DNA from: Verrucomicrobiia bacterium
GTDB lineage: Bacteria > Verrucomicrobiota > Verrucomicrobiia > Opitutales > Opitutaceae
Direction: 5' to 3'
Length of the DNA: 9,091 nucleotides
NCBI GenBank assembly: GCA_030424825.1
Contig: JAUHWE010000148.1
Span: 1-9,091, forward strand
The first letter of the stretch is position 1. The number at the start of each line of letters is the position of its first letter. The notes under the pieces are model-generated. The model did no database searches and had not been told where the DNA came from. It worked only from the letters and a program-made list of their open reading frames with translations. Position numbers and translations under genes: made by a program. Below, piece after piece: positions 1 through 6,336 of the stretch.

Positions 1-1
1 G

Positions 2-943
2 AAACCATCGCTTGCCACCGATTGCGGATCGGAATGCCAGAGTGGCTCTGAACCCATTGCAAAACAGTCTTCTGACTTTGGCAGTCGCGAAGGAATGGTC
101 CTTGTCGAAGCAGGTCCTTTCCTTATGGGTACCGATAGCGACGAGGCGTGGGAGGCGGATGGCGAGAAAAACGTGATCGAAGTTGATCTCGATTCCTACT
201 GGATTTCGCGTTGCTGCGTAACGAATCGTGAATTTGGAGAGTTTGTGGATGATACGGGATATGTTTCCGAGGCGGAGAAGTTCGGCTGGTCCTACGTATT
301 TCATATTCTCCTACAAAAATCAGTTCTAAAGCGCCTCAAGCCGCAAAACGTACAAGGGCTCGAGTGGTGGTATGGCGTTGAAGGGGCTTACTGGAGGAAA
401 CCGGAAGGGCCGGGTTCGAACGTTAAAAAGCGGATGGACTATCCCGCAGTGCATATAAGCTGGGCGGATGCGGTTGCCTATTGCCGGTGGAAGGGGCATC
501 GTCTCCCGACAGAAGCGGAATGGGAGAAAGCGGCCCGTGGCGGGCTAGAGCAGAAATTATACGCTTGGGGAGATGAGCTGCATCCCGATGGGAAGCACCG
601 TTGCAATATTTGGCAGGGCAATTTTCCTGTTTCCAATACGGCAGAGGATGGTCATGTTGGACCGGCTCCCTCGAAGTCATATCGAGCCAATGGCTTTGGT
701 TTGTACAATGTAGCCGGAAATGTTTGGGAATGGTGTAGCGACTGGTATTCGCCGACCTGGCGTCTAAGTCACAACGGCCCCAATCCCCAAGGTCCTGATA
801 CAGGTGACCGAAAAGTGATGAAGGGAGGTTCCTATCTTTGCCACGATAGCTACTGCAACCGTTATCGAGTTGCGGCGCGAACATCCAACACACCAGATTC
901 GTCAACAGGAAATCTAGGATTTAGAACCGCGATGGACGCATGA
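2..943 (+). CDS. Formylglycine-generating enzyme (FGE/SUMF1 family), 5' end outside the window
   Basis: This enzyme would oxidise the active-site cysteine of sulfatases to C-alpha-formylglycine, using O2 and a Cu(I) centre held by two cysteines. Numbering from the first ATG (base 95), the fold markers are FLMGTD (9-14), the HISWADAVAYC and RLPTEAEWE block (120-145), NIWQGNFPVSNTAEDG (171-186), NVAGNVWEWCSDW (205-217), and the C-terminal core GGSYLCHDSYCNRYR (244-258) followed by NTPDSSTGNLGFR. The two catalytic cysteines (C249, C254) and the active-site serine (S246) correspond to human SUMF1 C336, C341 and S333, so this is a true FGE rather than a generic FGE-fold protein. The frame is open back to base 2. 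The ATG at 95 lies inside the family's usual GMVxxxxGxFxMG opening, and the AAGGA before it touches the start codon, so the real start is probably upstream of the window. No sulfatase gene is present here. The gene ends 14 bp from a convergent neighbour. Confidence 0.93.
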   Translation, partial: KPSLATDCGSECQSGSEPIAKQSSDFGSREGMVLVEAGPFLMGTDSDEAWEADGEKNVIEVDLDSYWISRCCVTNREFGEFVDDTGYVSEAEKFGWSYVFHILLQKSVLKRLKPQNVQGLEWWYGVEGAYWRKPEGPGSNVKKRMDYPAVHISWADAVAYCRWKGHRLPTEAEWEKAARGGLEQKLYAWGDELHPDGKHRCNIWQGNFPVSNTAEDGHVGPAPSKSYRANGFGLYNVAGNVWEWCSDWYSPTWRLSHNGPNPQGPDTGDRKVMKGGSYLCHDSYCNRYRVAARTSNTPDSSTGNLGFRTAMDA

Positions 944-957
944 GATCCGAATAGCGA

Positions 958-2631
958 CTATTCCTCGTACGGACGACGTCCAATGCGAAGGGGACCCCGA
1001 TTTCCTTTTCGTTTCCTCGGTGGGCGAGTCCAGGTATCCGGGGCGAACTTATCACCGTTAGACTCTGGATTCTCGGACGATTCCGGTTTCGGCCCCTCGG
1101 ACGAAGGACGGTTTGGCTGCTCCGGTTCTTCGCGAGGTTCCCGCGCTTTTTCAGAGTCCGGTTCGGCACGCTCCTTGGGAATATGTTTGGGAAGGGTTTT
1201 CTCTTCTTCATCGAGGGTGCTCTTCATCCGTTTGAGTTGATCCTCAAATTGCTTGAGCTCATTCTGTTTGCTCTGCAGTTCCTCAATGTCTTCCTGGAAA
1301 TTCTGCTTTGCTTGCTCGAACTGTCGGAACTCCTCTTTGAATGATGCCTGATCCGCCTGTAGCTTGAGCTGTTCCTCCTTAACTTTGTTCTGCAATTCGC
1401 GTAGCGAAACTTCGGCGTCCTTCTTGTTGACTTCGATTTCGCGCTGACGCTTTGAGAACTCGTCATCAAACGTCTTCTGACGTTCCTCCAGCTTGTCGGA
1501 TTTTTCCTGGAGCTTAAATCGTTCGACCTCGATCAGGCGCTTTTCTTCTGCCAGCGCTTCCATGTCGAGATTTGAAGACCTCTGCTCGATTTCGGCTTTG
1601 AGGTTTTCGATTTCCTTGTCCCTTTGGTCTAAAATGAAATCCTTCTCTGCGACCGACTCCTTTTGCAACTGCAAGGATTCGTTCATCGCTCTGATCTCTT
1701 CCTTGTGTTCCTCGGAGCTGGCGGAGTTCACTTTTGCCTGGGCAAGTTCCCGATTCAAATCGGTGATCTGCGCTTCGAGATCGAGGCGAGTCGCATTCCA
1801 GTCCAGTTGGGCGTCGTCCAGCTTTTTCTGAAGGGCCGCCGCTCCGGAATCGGTAGCTATCCCTTTTTCTTCAAGCTCAAATTGGCGTTCTTCCAGGTCG
1901 GCGAGAAGGATCTCCGCATCGGCCTTTTGCTTGGCGATACGGGATTCACGCTCTTTGAGCTTTTTCTCGCGCTCCTCAAGTTCTGAGATTCGTTCAACCG
2001 TTTCTGCGGATTCCCCACCGAGCTCGTCGCTCCGTTTCTTGAATTCGAAGAGCAGGTTTTCTGCTTTGGTGCGAGCTTCGCTCAGTTCCTGATTTGATGA
2101 CTCCAGTTCGGAAATGCGCGAGAGGGCTTCTTCTAGGTCTGACTTTAGCTGGCTGGATGCTTCTTCAATTGCGACTTTGCCAGGATCATTCTTTTTGAAG
2201 AGTGTTGTAAGCGCTTGCTCCACTTCGACCATGTCTTCCCAGGTGACTTCATCCTCGGATGCGGTTTCGTGATTGAAAAAGCGGGTTGTGGCTTCAAAAA
2301 CGTGCTTCAAGTTGCTGGGTTCATCGATAATATCTGTAACGCCTGCGCGGATACAATCGATCACATCTTCGAGCTCATGGTCTTCGGAAAGCAGAAAGAC
2401 GGGCAGTTTGGGTTGGGTTTCTTTGAGCTGGCTGACGAAGCTAAGGTTCTTCTGGTTGCCGGGAATGTCGCGATCAGTGATCAGAAGATCATAGCGCTCG
2501 TGACGGGCCGCTTCCATTGCGCTTTTCTCGCTCGAGTGGGTGCTGATCCGATAGCCGGTTCCTGAAAGGAGAAACGATAGGGCCTTGGCGTCTTCGGTGT
2601 CGCTTCTTACAATGAGAATTTTTTCGTTCAA
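958..2631 (-). CDS. Degenerate response-regulator receiver fused to a long coiled coil and a charged proline-rich tail
   Basis: The protein has 557 residues and reads as three parts. Residues 1-120 are a CheY-like receiver: ILIV strand (5-8), DLLITDRDIPG with the expected phospho-acceptor D53, FLLS (79-82), and an end resembling the usual DYxxKP loop. The Mg-binding acidic pair after ILIV is R9-S10, and the conserved lysine is replaced by glutamate (DIIDEP, E104). Phosphoryl chemistry is therefore probably weak or lost, although D53 remains. Residues about 135-480 are almost unbroken Glu/Lys/Gln/Leu heptads, a long coiled coil containing a repeated unit. Residues 481-557 are rich in Pro, Glu, Ser and Arg and end in a basic patch (RPPRKRKGNRG). 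There is no DNA-binding or enzymatic output domain, so a scaffold or localisation role is my inference. The start is TTG: an in-frame TAA lies five codons upstream, no ATG fits, and only a weak AGG precedes it. It is probably monocistronic. Confidence 0.85.
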   Translation of the reverse strand: MNEKILIVRSDTEDAKALSFLLSGTGYRISTHSSEKSAMEAARHERYDLLITDRDIPGNQKNLSFVSQLKETQPKLPVFLLSEDHELEDVIDCIRAGVTDIIDEPSNLKHVFEATTRFFNHETASEDEVTWEDMVEVEQALTTLFKKNDPGKVAIEEASSQLKSDLEEALSRISELESSNQELSEARTKAENLLFEFKKRSDELGGESAETVERISELEEREKKLKERESRIAKQKADAEILLADLEERQFELEEKGIATDSGAAALQKKLDDAQLDWNATRLDLEAQITDLNRELAQAKVNSASSEEHKEEIRAMNESLQLQKESVAEKDFILDQRDKEIENLKAEIEQRSSNLDMEALAEEKRLIEVERFKLQEKSDKLEERQKTFDDEFSKRQREIEVNKKDAEVSLRELQNKVKEEQLKLQADQASFKEEFRQFEQAKQNFQEDIEELQSKQNELKQFEDQLKRMKSTLDEEEKTLPKHIPKERAEPDSEKAREPREEPEQPNRPSSEGPKPESSENPESNGDKFAPDTWTRPPRKRKGNRGPLRIGRRPYEE

Positions 2632-2733
2632 AACTTGCCTGGTTTAAGTGAATTGTTGCCGGCGTTATTTCGCCAGTGTTTTACACGTCAGAATCGTGAA
2701 GGCGCTGAATTCCCTCAGTCGGGATTTACACTA

Positions 2734-2739
2734 ATTATA
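2734..2739 (-). promoter_or_regulatory. Possible -10 box (TATAAT) for the receiver/coiled-coil gene
   Basis: The minus strand reads a perfect TATAAT about 100 bases before the TTG start of the receiver/coiled-coil gene and just after the probable terminator of the preceding unit. No good TTGACA-like box lies 16-18 bases further upstream, so the assignment rests on the -10 match and its position. Confidence 0.4.
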
Positions 2740-2748
2740 CAGGGTCGG

Positions 2749-2773
2749 AAAAAGGCCTGTGATTGAGGCTTTT
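2749..2773 (-). terminator. Probable rho-independent terminator after the sigma factor unit
   Basis: On the minus strand, AAAAGCCT, a 7-base loop and AGGCCTTTTT form a short stem. Four G/C-rich pairs are certain; the A/T extension contains one mismatch. A run of five T completes the stem. It starts 4 bases after the stop of the small ORF at 2778-2921 and about 150 bases after the sigma gene stop, just before the next TATAAT box, which is where a terminator would be expected. The stem is short, so efficiency is uncertain. Confidence 0.45.
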
Positions 2774-2777
2774 CAGA

Positions 2778-2921
2778 CTACGGAACCCAGACGGCATTGT
2801 GGATCTGGCCTCCCGTGCGATCATGCGGTGTTGGCCGAATGGGGTGTTGCGTTAGGGAGAAGCGGACCCAATCGGGCAGAGCCTGCGTCCGCTGGTCGTT
2901 TGTCGTGCCAACCTTGCGCAA
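2778..2921 (-). CDS. Possible small protein (47 codons) directly after the sigma factor gene
   Basis: After the sigma stop (TGA, 2926-2928) and four bases (AATC), a TTG opens a frame of 47 codons that ends in TAG just before the probable terminator. By my reading about 70 percent of its third codon positions are G or C, and the product is not low-complexity. It is basic to neutral and ends RTGGQIHNAVWVP. No Shine-Dalgarno motif is visible, so translation would depend on coupling to termination of the sigma gene. I do not recognise a family. It could equally be an untranslated 3' region, because part of it can fold (inverted repeat 2861-2893). It could also be a former C-terminal extension of the sigma factor reached by a +1 frame change. 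Confidence 0.25.
   Translation of the reverse strand: MRKVGTTNDQRTQALPDWVRFSLTQHPIRPTPHDRTGGQIHNAVWVP
2861..2893 (-). repeat. Perfect 7 bp inverted repeat with a nested hairpin
   Basis: AGCGGAC and GTCCGCT are exact reverse complements separated by 19 bases. The loop itself contains a nested 4 bp pairing (GCAG-GCT-CTGC on the minus strand). It lies between the sigma stop and the probable terminator, inside the possible small ORF, so it may be a structured part of the sigma mRNA 3' end. Confidence 0.35.
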
Positions 2922-2925
2922 GATT

Positions 2926-3975
2926 TCAGTGAGCCAGATTCTGAGCTACTTTGGAATCCCGAAAGTATTCGCCGAAAATCCGCATTCGCTCGCGGTTCCG
3001 GTTGATTTGCTTAACCTCTTCCAGCGAATACTGTCGTTCGTTGTTTGACATAATCCGCCGCATCTTCTGAAGGGCGATATTCTGAAGCTGTCTTACCCGC
3101 TCTCGAGTGATTCCAAAGATCCTGCCCACCTCCTCAAGCGTTAGAGGGGAATCCCGTTCGATTCCGAAGCGGAGCCTGATGATTTCGGACTCCCGTTCCT
3201 CGAGCGCGTTGAACATGTCGGACAAGTCGCCGCGCACCGATTTTTCGTCGAGGTAATCAAAGGGCGAAAGCGCGTTTTCGTCGCCAACAAGTTCTCCGAA
3301 TTCCGTTCCCTGTCCGTCATCGCTTACCGGGGCGTTGAGGGAAGCCGGTCGGGTGCTAACGGATTTGAAATGGGCGATTTTGTGAACGGGAATACCGAGA
3401 ACATCGGCTAATTCCTCGTCCGTGGGCTCGCGACCAAACTCCTCGGACAGCCTCGAAGCGGCTTTTCGAATGCGACTGATTTTGTCCACTAGGTGAACCG
3501 GGAGCCGAATCGTTTTACTCTGGTTTGCGAGAGCGCGTTTGATAGATTGCTTGATCCACCAGGAGGCATAGGTGCTCAATTTGCCGCCTTTTTCTGGATC
3601 GAAACGTTCGACGGCTTTCATCAATCCAATATTTCCTTCGCTAATGAGATCCAGGATCGGAAGCCCGTAATTTTTGTAGTCGTGGGCGATTTTCACGACC
3701 AGCCGGAGGTTTGACCGGATCATGAGATCGCGTGCGGACTGGTCACCTTTTTTAAACCGCTCGGCTAATTCAATCTCCTGTTCCCGAGTAAGGAGTGGAG
3801 TTTTTCTGATCTCGCGAAGGTAGGCATGGATTCCCTCCCTTGAGCGGGATGGATGAGCCAGAGGGGCAATCTTTGTTTCTTTATCTAGCTTAGGCGAGGA
3901 TCGTGTGGGGAAACGTCTTTTTGCGCGACGCTTACGTCGAATGGGTCCTGAGTCTATGCGAGTGATGCTTTTCAT
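2926..3975 (-). CDS. RNA polymerase sigma-70 factor, RpoD/SigA-like (group 1/2) without region 1.1
   Basis: This sigma factor directs core RNA polymerase to -10/-35 promoters. In 349 residues the order is: a basic N-terminus (RRKRRAKRR, 13-21), region 1.2 (48-78), regions 2.1-2.4 (81-162) including LISEGNIGLMKAVERFDPEKG and STYASWWIKQSIKRALANQ, region 3 (163-215), and region 4 (257-308) with the helix-turn-helix TLEEVGRIFGITRERVRQLQ. In region 2.4 the -10-contacting glutamine is kept (Q143), but the housekeeping threonine three residues later is lysine (K146); RpoS-type factors also vary there. Region 1.1 and the large non-conserved insert of primary sigmas are absent, and about 40 extra residues follow region 4.2. 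These traits favour an alternative, RpoS/SigB-like group 2 factor, although some lineages use short primary sigmas. The ATG start has a good GAGGG ribosome binding site seven bases upstream. Confidence 0.93.
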   Translation of the reverse strand: MKSITRIDSGPIRRKRRAKRRFPTRSSPKLDKETKIAPLAHPSRSREGIHAYLREIRKTPLLTREQEIELAERFKKGDQSARDLMIRSNLRLVVKIAHDYKNYGLPILDLISEGNIGLMKAVERFDPEKGGKLSTYASWWIKQSIKRALANQSKTIRLPVHLVDKISRIRKAASRLSEEFGREPTDEELADVLGIPVHKIAHFKSVSTRPASLNAPVSDDGQGTEFGELVGDENALSPFDYLDEKSVRGDLSDMFNALEERESEIIRLRFGIERDSPLTLEEVGRIFGITRERVRQLQNIALQKMRRIMSNNERQYSLEEVKQINRNRERMRIFGEYFRDSKVAQNLAH

Positions 3976-3982
3976 AGAGAAA

Positions 3983-3987
3983 CCCTC
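3983..3987 (-). promoter_or_regulatory. Ribosome binding site of the sigma factor gene
   Basis: GAGGG on the minus strand lies seven bases before the ATG at 3975 and fixes that start. It is the only strong Shine-Dalgarno match in front of any minus-strand gene whose start is visible here. Confidence 0.7.
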
Positions 3988-4008
3988 AATTTATCGATGG
4001 CCAAATCT

Positions 4009-4039
4009 ATTAGACTAGATTCTGGTAATCTGGTTTCAA
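4009..4039 (-). promoter_or_regulatory. Possible promoter of the sigma factor gene
   Basis: The minus strand shows TTGAAA (4034-4039) and TCTAAT (4009-4014) separated by 19 bases, about 35 bases before the start codon. The spacing is longer than ideal. An exact 6-6-6 inverted repeat (AATCTA, six bases, TAGATT; 4004-4021) overlaps the -10 element and could be an operator, but it is AT-rich and may be chance. Confidence 0.28.
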
Positions 4040-4115
4040 GGGAGACGAAACGTGGGAACGAGAACCGGTGGGTATTGAGCTTCTGGCTCGGGGTAATTCT
4101 AGACAAAAGTTATGC

Positions 4116-4160
4116 CGGAGTCTGGCGCGAGTAGAGTCTAAATGTACGCGCCCAGACCCG
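4116..4160 (-). repeat. Strong GC-rich imperfect inverted repeat (hairpin) between trpE and the sigma gene
   Basis: The arms are GTCTGG-CGCG and CGCG-C-CCAGAC on the + strand, ten pairs with one bulged base. They extend outward by three more G/C pairs if one A is bulged (4116-4118 with 4158-4160). The loop is 17 bases (4130-4146). Either strand would fold it. Transcription from trpE reaches it 60 bases after the stop codon. No T run follows directly on the minus strand, so it is not a textbook intrinsic terminator. It could be an mRNA 3'-end stabiliser, a processing site, a protein-binding site, or part of a long sigma leader. Confidence 0.6.
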
Positions 4161-4176
4161 CATCGATTTATTCATA

Positions 4177-4194
4177 GCCCATTTATAAATAGGC
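4177..4194 (-). repeat. AT-centred inverted repeat just downstream of trpE
   Basis: On the minus strand GCCTATTT, AT and AAATGGGC pair over eight positions with one G-T wobble. In RNA the innermost pairs would open into the loop. It begins 26 bases after the trpE stop. No T tract follows, so a terminator role is doubtful. The rest of the 3976-4220 gap holds only the larger hairpin and the possible promoter. Confidence 0.35.
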
Positions 4195-4220
4195 CGCTAA
4201 AGTATCTGGTTGTGAGGCAG

Positions 4221-5720
4221 TTAAAAGGACTCGGCGACAGAAACTGCTTTAAAAAGAGCGGACGCCTTGAAAATGGTTTCTTGGTATTCAGAAGCAGGAT
4301 CCGAATCCGCGACAATCCCAGCGCCGGCTTGAATGACCACTTTGCCTTTGCTGATCATGGCTGTGCGGAGAGTAATGCAGGAGTCCAGGTTGCCATTGTA
4401 GCTGAAGTAGCCGAGGGCTCCGGAGTAGAATTCCCTCTGGTCTGGTTCGCTTTCTGAAATAATCTGCATTGCTCGAATTTTGGGAGCGCCGCTTACGGTT
4501 CCAGCCGGGAAAGTCGCTCGCATCAGATCAAAGGCATTTTGTCCTGGGGCGATTTTTCCTTCCACTTGCGAGACGATGTGCATCACATGCGAGTACCGTT
4601 CGATCGTCATGTAGTCCGGAACGGATACGGTACCATACTCGCAAACCCGTCCAATGTCGTTTCTTGCCAGGTCGATAAGCATCAAGTGCTCGGCCTTTTC
4701 TTTTTCGTCGGCGAGAAGGTCTTTCTCCAACTCCAGATCCTCGGCCTCCGTTTTTCCGCGATGCCGTGTTCCGGCGATGGGGCGGATTTCCACTTTGTCG
4801 CCGGTAAGTTTGACGTGTACTTCCGGAGAGGCTCCCACGATGGCAAACCCATCGGCTTCAAGCAGAAACATGTAAGGCGACGGATTGACCGTGCGTAGGG
4901 CACGGTAGAGGTCGAGTGGGCTTTGCTTGAAATCCTTCTCGAAGCGCTGGCTCAGAACCACTTGGAAAATGTCACCGGCCCGTATGTATTCCTTGGATCG
5001 TTCAACGAGCGCTTCGAAGTCCGCTTTGACGAAATTGCCGCTGGGTATTTCAATTCTGGAAGGGGTACGGAGTGTGACAGGGCTGGCAGGGTTTGGCTTT
5101 TCCAGTGTAGTCCGTAGCTGGTTGAGTTCCAATAGGGCCGCGTCGTAGGCAGCTTGGGGACTGTCGTGAGCGGCCAGTCGAGCATTGACGAGGAGCCGAA
5201 TGGTTTGCTTCGCCCGATCGAATATCACCATGGAGTCGGCCAACATGTAGTAGCTTAATGGAGACCCGTGGTGATTTTCCTTGGCTCTCGGGACGGTGGG
5301 CTCGACCCGGCAAATGTATTCGTAGGACACGTACCCAACGGCTCCACCGGTGAAGGGAGGAAGTTCGGGAAAGTCTATGGGTTCGTATTGGGCAATTTCT
5401 TCCTCGATGAGCGAAAGGGGGTCTTCTGGGGTGGGGAGGGTGCGCGTTTCCTGACCCACCTCTTCGATATAGGTCGTGTCCCAGTCGCTCCTGAATATTT
5501 TGCGAGGCCGGCAGGCGATAAACGTATAACGCGAAAGCCGTTCGCCTCCTTCAATGGATTCAAGGAGAAAGGCCGGGCTTTCCGATTTGAGCTTGGCGTA
5601 GGCAGTCACTGGAGTTTCCAAGTCCGCCATAAGGTCAGCGTATACAGGAATGAGATTCCCTTGTTTTGACAAGGACTCAAACGTCTCGAAATCGATATTG
5701 GGCTGTAGTTCGTGTGACAT
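4221..5720 (-). CDS. trpE: Anthranilate synthase component I
   Basis: TrpE converts chorismate and ammonia to anthranilate, the first committed step of tryptophan synthesis; glutamine-derived ammonia normally comes from TrpG, which is not in this window. The 499 residues match the usual length. The N-terminal half has the tryptophan feedback motif LLES (52-55) with [11 protein letters not shown] after it. The chorismate-binding half shows [12 protein letters not shown] (311-322), [10 protein letters not shown] (350-359), [16 protein letters not shown] (403-418) and [17 protein letters not shown] (466-482). PIAGTRHRG and the regulatory LLES motif favour TrpE over the related PabB. The ATG at 5720 is fixed by a TAG stop codon directly before it in frame; no convincing Shine-Dalgarno sequence precedes it. 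No leader peptide or attenuator is visible in the 61 bp upstream. It lies downstream of the kinase and transporter genes on the same strand and may be read through from them. Confidence 0.95.
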   Translation of the reverse strand: MSHELQPNIDFETFESLSKQGNLIPVYADLMADLETPVTAYAKLKSESPAFLLESIEGGERLSRYTFIACRPRKIFRSDWDTTYIEEVGQETRTLPTPEDPLSLIEEEIAQYEPIDFPELPPFTGGAVGYVSYEYICRVEPTVPRAKENHHGSPLSYYMLADSMVIFDRAKQTIRLLVNARLAAHDSPQAAYDAALLELNQLRTTLEKPNPASPVTLRTPSRIEIPSGNFVKADFEALVERSKEYIRAGDIFQVVLSQRFEKDFKQSPLDLYRALRTVNPSPYMFLLEADGFAIVGASPEVHVKLTGDKVEIRPIAGTRHRGKTEAEDLELEKDLLADEKEKAEHLMLIDLARNDIGRVCEYGTVSVPDYMTIERYSHVMHIVSQVEGKIAPGQNAFDLMRATFPAGTVSGAPKIRAMQIISESEPDQREFYSGALGYFSYNGNLDSCITLRTAMISKGKVVIQAGAGIVADSDPASEYQETIFKASALFKAVSVAESF

Positions 5721-5781
5721 CTATCAGGTCGGCGCTACGTTAAGAGACGAAGGACCGGTGTCTATGAAATTCGAGAGTCAG

Positions 5782-6293
5782 TTAACGCGAGATTGAGCTC
5801 GTATCAATGAATTCGTGGGGAAACAAGGGTGGCTGCTCTCCTGAATATTGCTGAATGTAGCTTTTCCAATCGGCCAATTTGGCGAGGTCTCGCGGATTTC
5901 CCCGCTCAATCATTCGTTGTCGCCTCGTCTCAGCATCGCAAATTACAAAGTAAGCCCGGAATCGGCCTCCAGCCTTTTTTTCAATCCGTCCAGCCATTCT
6001 GCATCGCGGGCCTCTTGAGTGAAAGGACCCACGACCACGACATCAACGTGACTCAGGTTGTCTTCTGCGATGGCGAAGAGGGAATCGTAAATGGGTTCTC
6101 TGAAGGAGCCCTTGAAAAGCGGACTGTCCCGGTCGTCAGGATTTTCCCGGGCCAGCTTCAGTCCGGCACGAACGACGCGTTCTGTAGCGGTGTCAATATC
6201 GAGGAAAGCCGCTCCGTATTTCGTGGCCAAATTCTTGCCGTAGGTGGTTTTGCCCGCTGCGGGAGGTCCCATGACGATGTGCAGCGCATTCAT
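5782..6293 (-). pseudogene. Small P-loop kinase (AAA_33-like), interrupted by a frameshift
   Basis: Two overlapping minus-strand frames together make one small P-loop NTPase. The first (6293-5943, 116 codons) holds Walker A GPPAAGKTT (9-17), FLDIDT (30-35) and the strand VDVVVVGPF (83-91), then runs out of homology and stops. The second (to 5782) supplies the missing C-terminal half: YFVICDAETRRQRMIERGNP, an arginine-rich lid as in zeta-toxin/shikimate-kinase-like folds, and the end FPHEFIDTSS. They join at an A7 run (5975-5981). Moving back one base there, or adding one A, gives a normal 170-residue protein. Substrate unknown; phosphorylation of a small molecule is the family's usual role. 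The cause may be a sequencing indel in a homopolymer, recent inactivation, or slippage that still makes some full product. The ATG at 6293 follows a TAG and has no clear ribosome binding site. It lies 43 bp after tctA and 61 bp before trpE. Confidence 0.75.
5975..5981 (-). other. A7 homopolymer at the kinase frameshift
   Basis: In the upstream frame the minus strand reads TTG AAA AAA AGG; the downstream coding frame needs AAG GCT from the same bases, a -1 step. Six bases after the run, AGGCC and GGCTT can form a 5 bp hairpin (one G-T pair). That is a modest stimulator at a plausible distance, but the run does not fit the strict X XXY YYZ slippery pattern in the zero frame. Confidence 0.6.
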
Positions 6294-6336
6294 CTATAGA
6301 TGTTTCAGTCCTCGTGTGGAAGGGCAGGCGAAACTG

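Noticed and set aside
95..97. ATG at 95 as the true start of the FGE gene
   Set aside because: It lies inside the family's conserved GMV opening, the purine run touches the start codon, and the frame is open to base 2, so an upstream start is more likely.
423..905. 160-codon minus-strand frame opposite the FGE gene
   Set aside because: The + strand FGE is unmistakable over the same bases. The antisense product has no family features.
944..957. Shared terminator between the convergent FGE and receiver genes
   Set aside because: The 14 bp gap holds no inverted repeat or T run; termination there is not visible.
1493..1986. Ser/Phe-rich + strand frames opposite the coiled-coil region
   Set aside because: They are the reverse reading of Glu/Lys/Leu codons, which naturally gives long open Ser/Phe/Leu frames.
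2913..2922. 10 bp palindrome CTTGCGCAAG just after the sigma stop
   Set aside because: It has no loop and no T tract, and is short enough to be chance.
2797..3048. 83-codon + strand frame with a TTG start opposite the end of the sigma gene
   Set aside because: It overlaps sigma coding sequence, its product is rich in Cys and Trp with no recognisable pattern, and there is no ribosome binding site. It is an antisense shadow.
6291..6302. Perfect 12 bp palindrome CATCTATAGATG spanning the kinase start codon
   Set aside because: A 6 bp half-site palindrome is expected about twice by chance in a window this size, and nothing else marks it as an operator.
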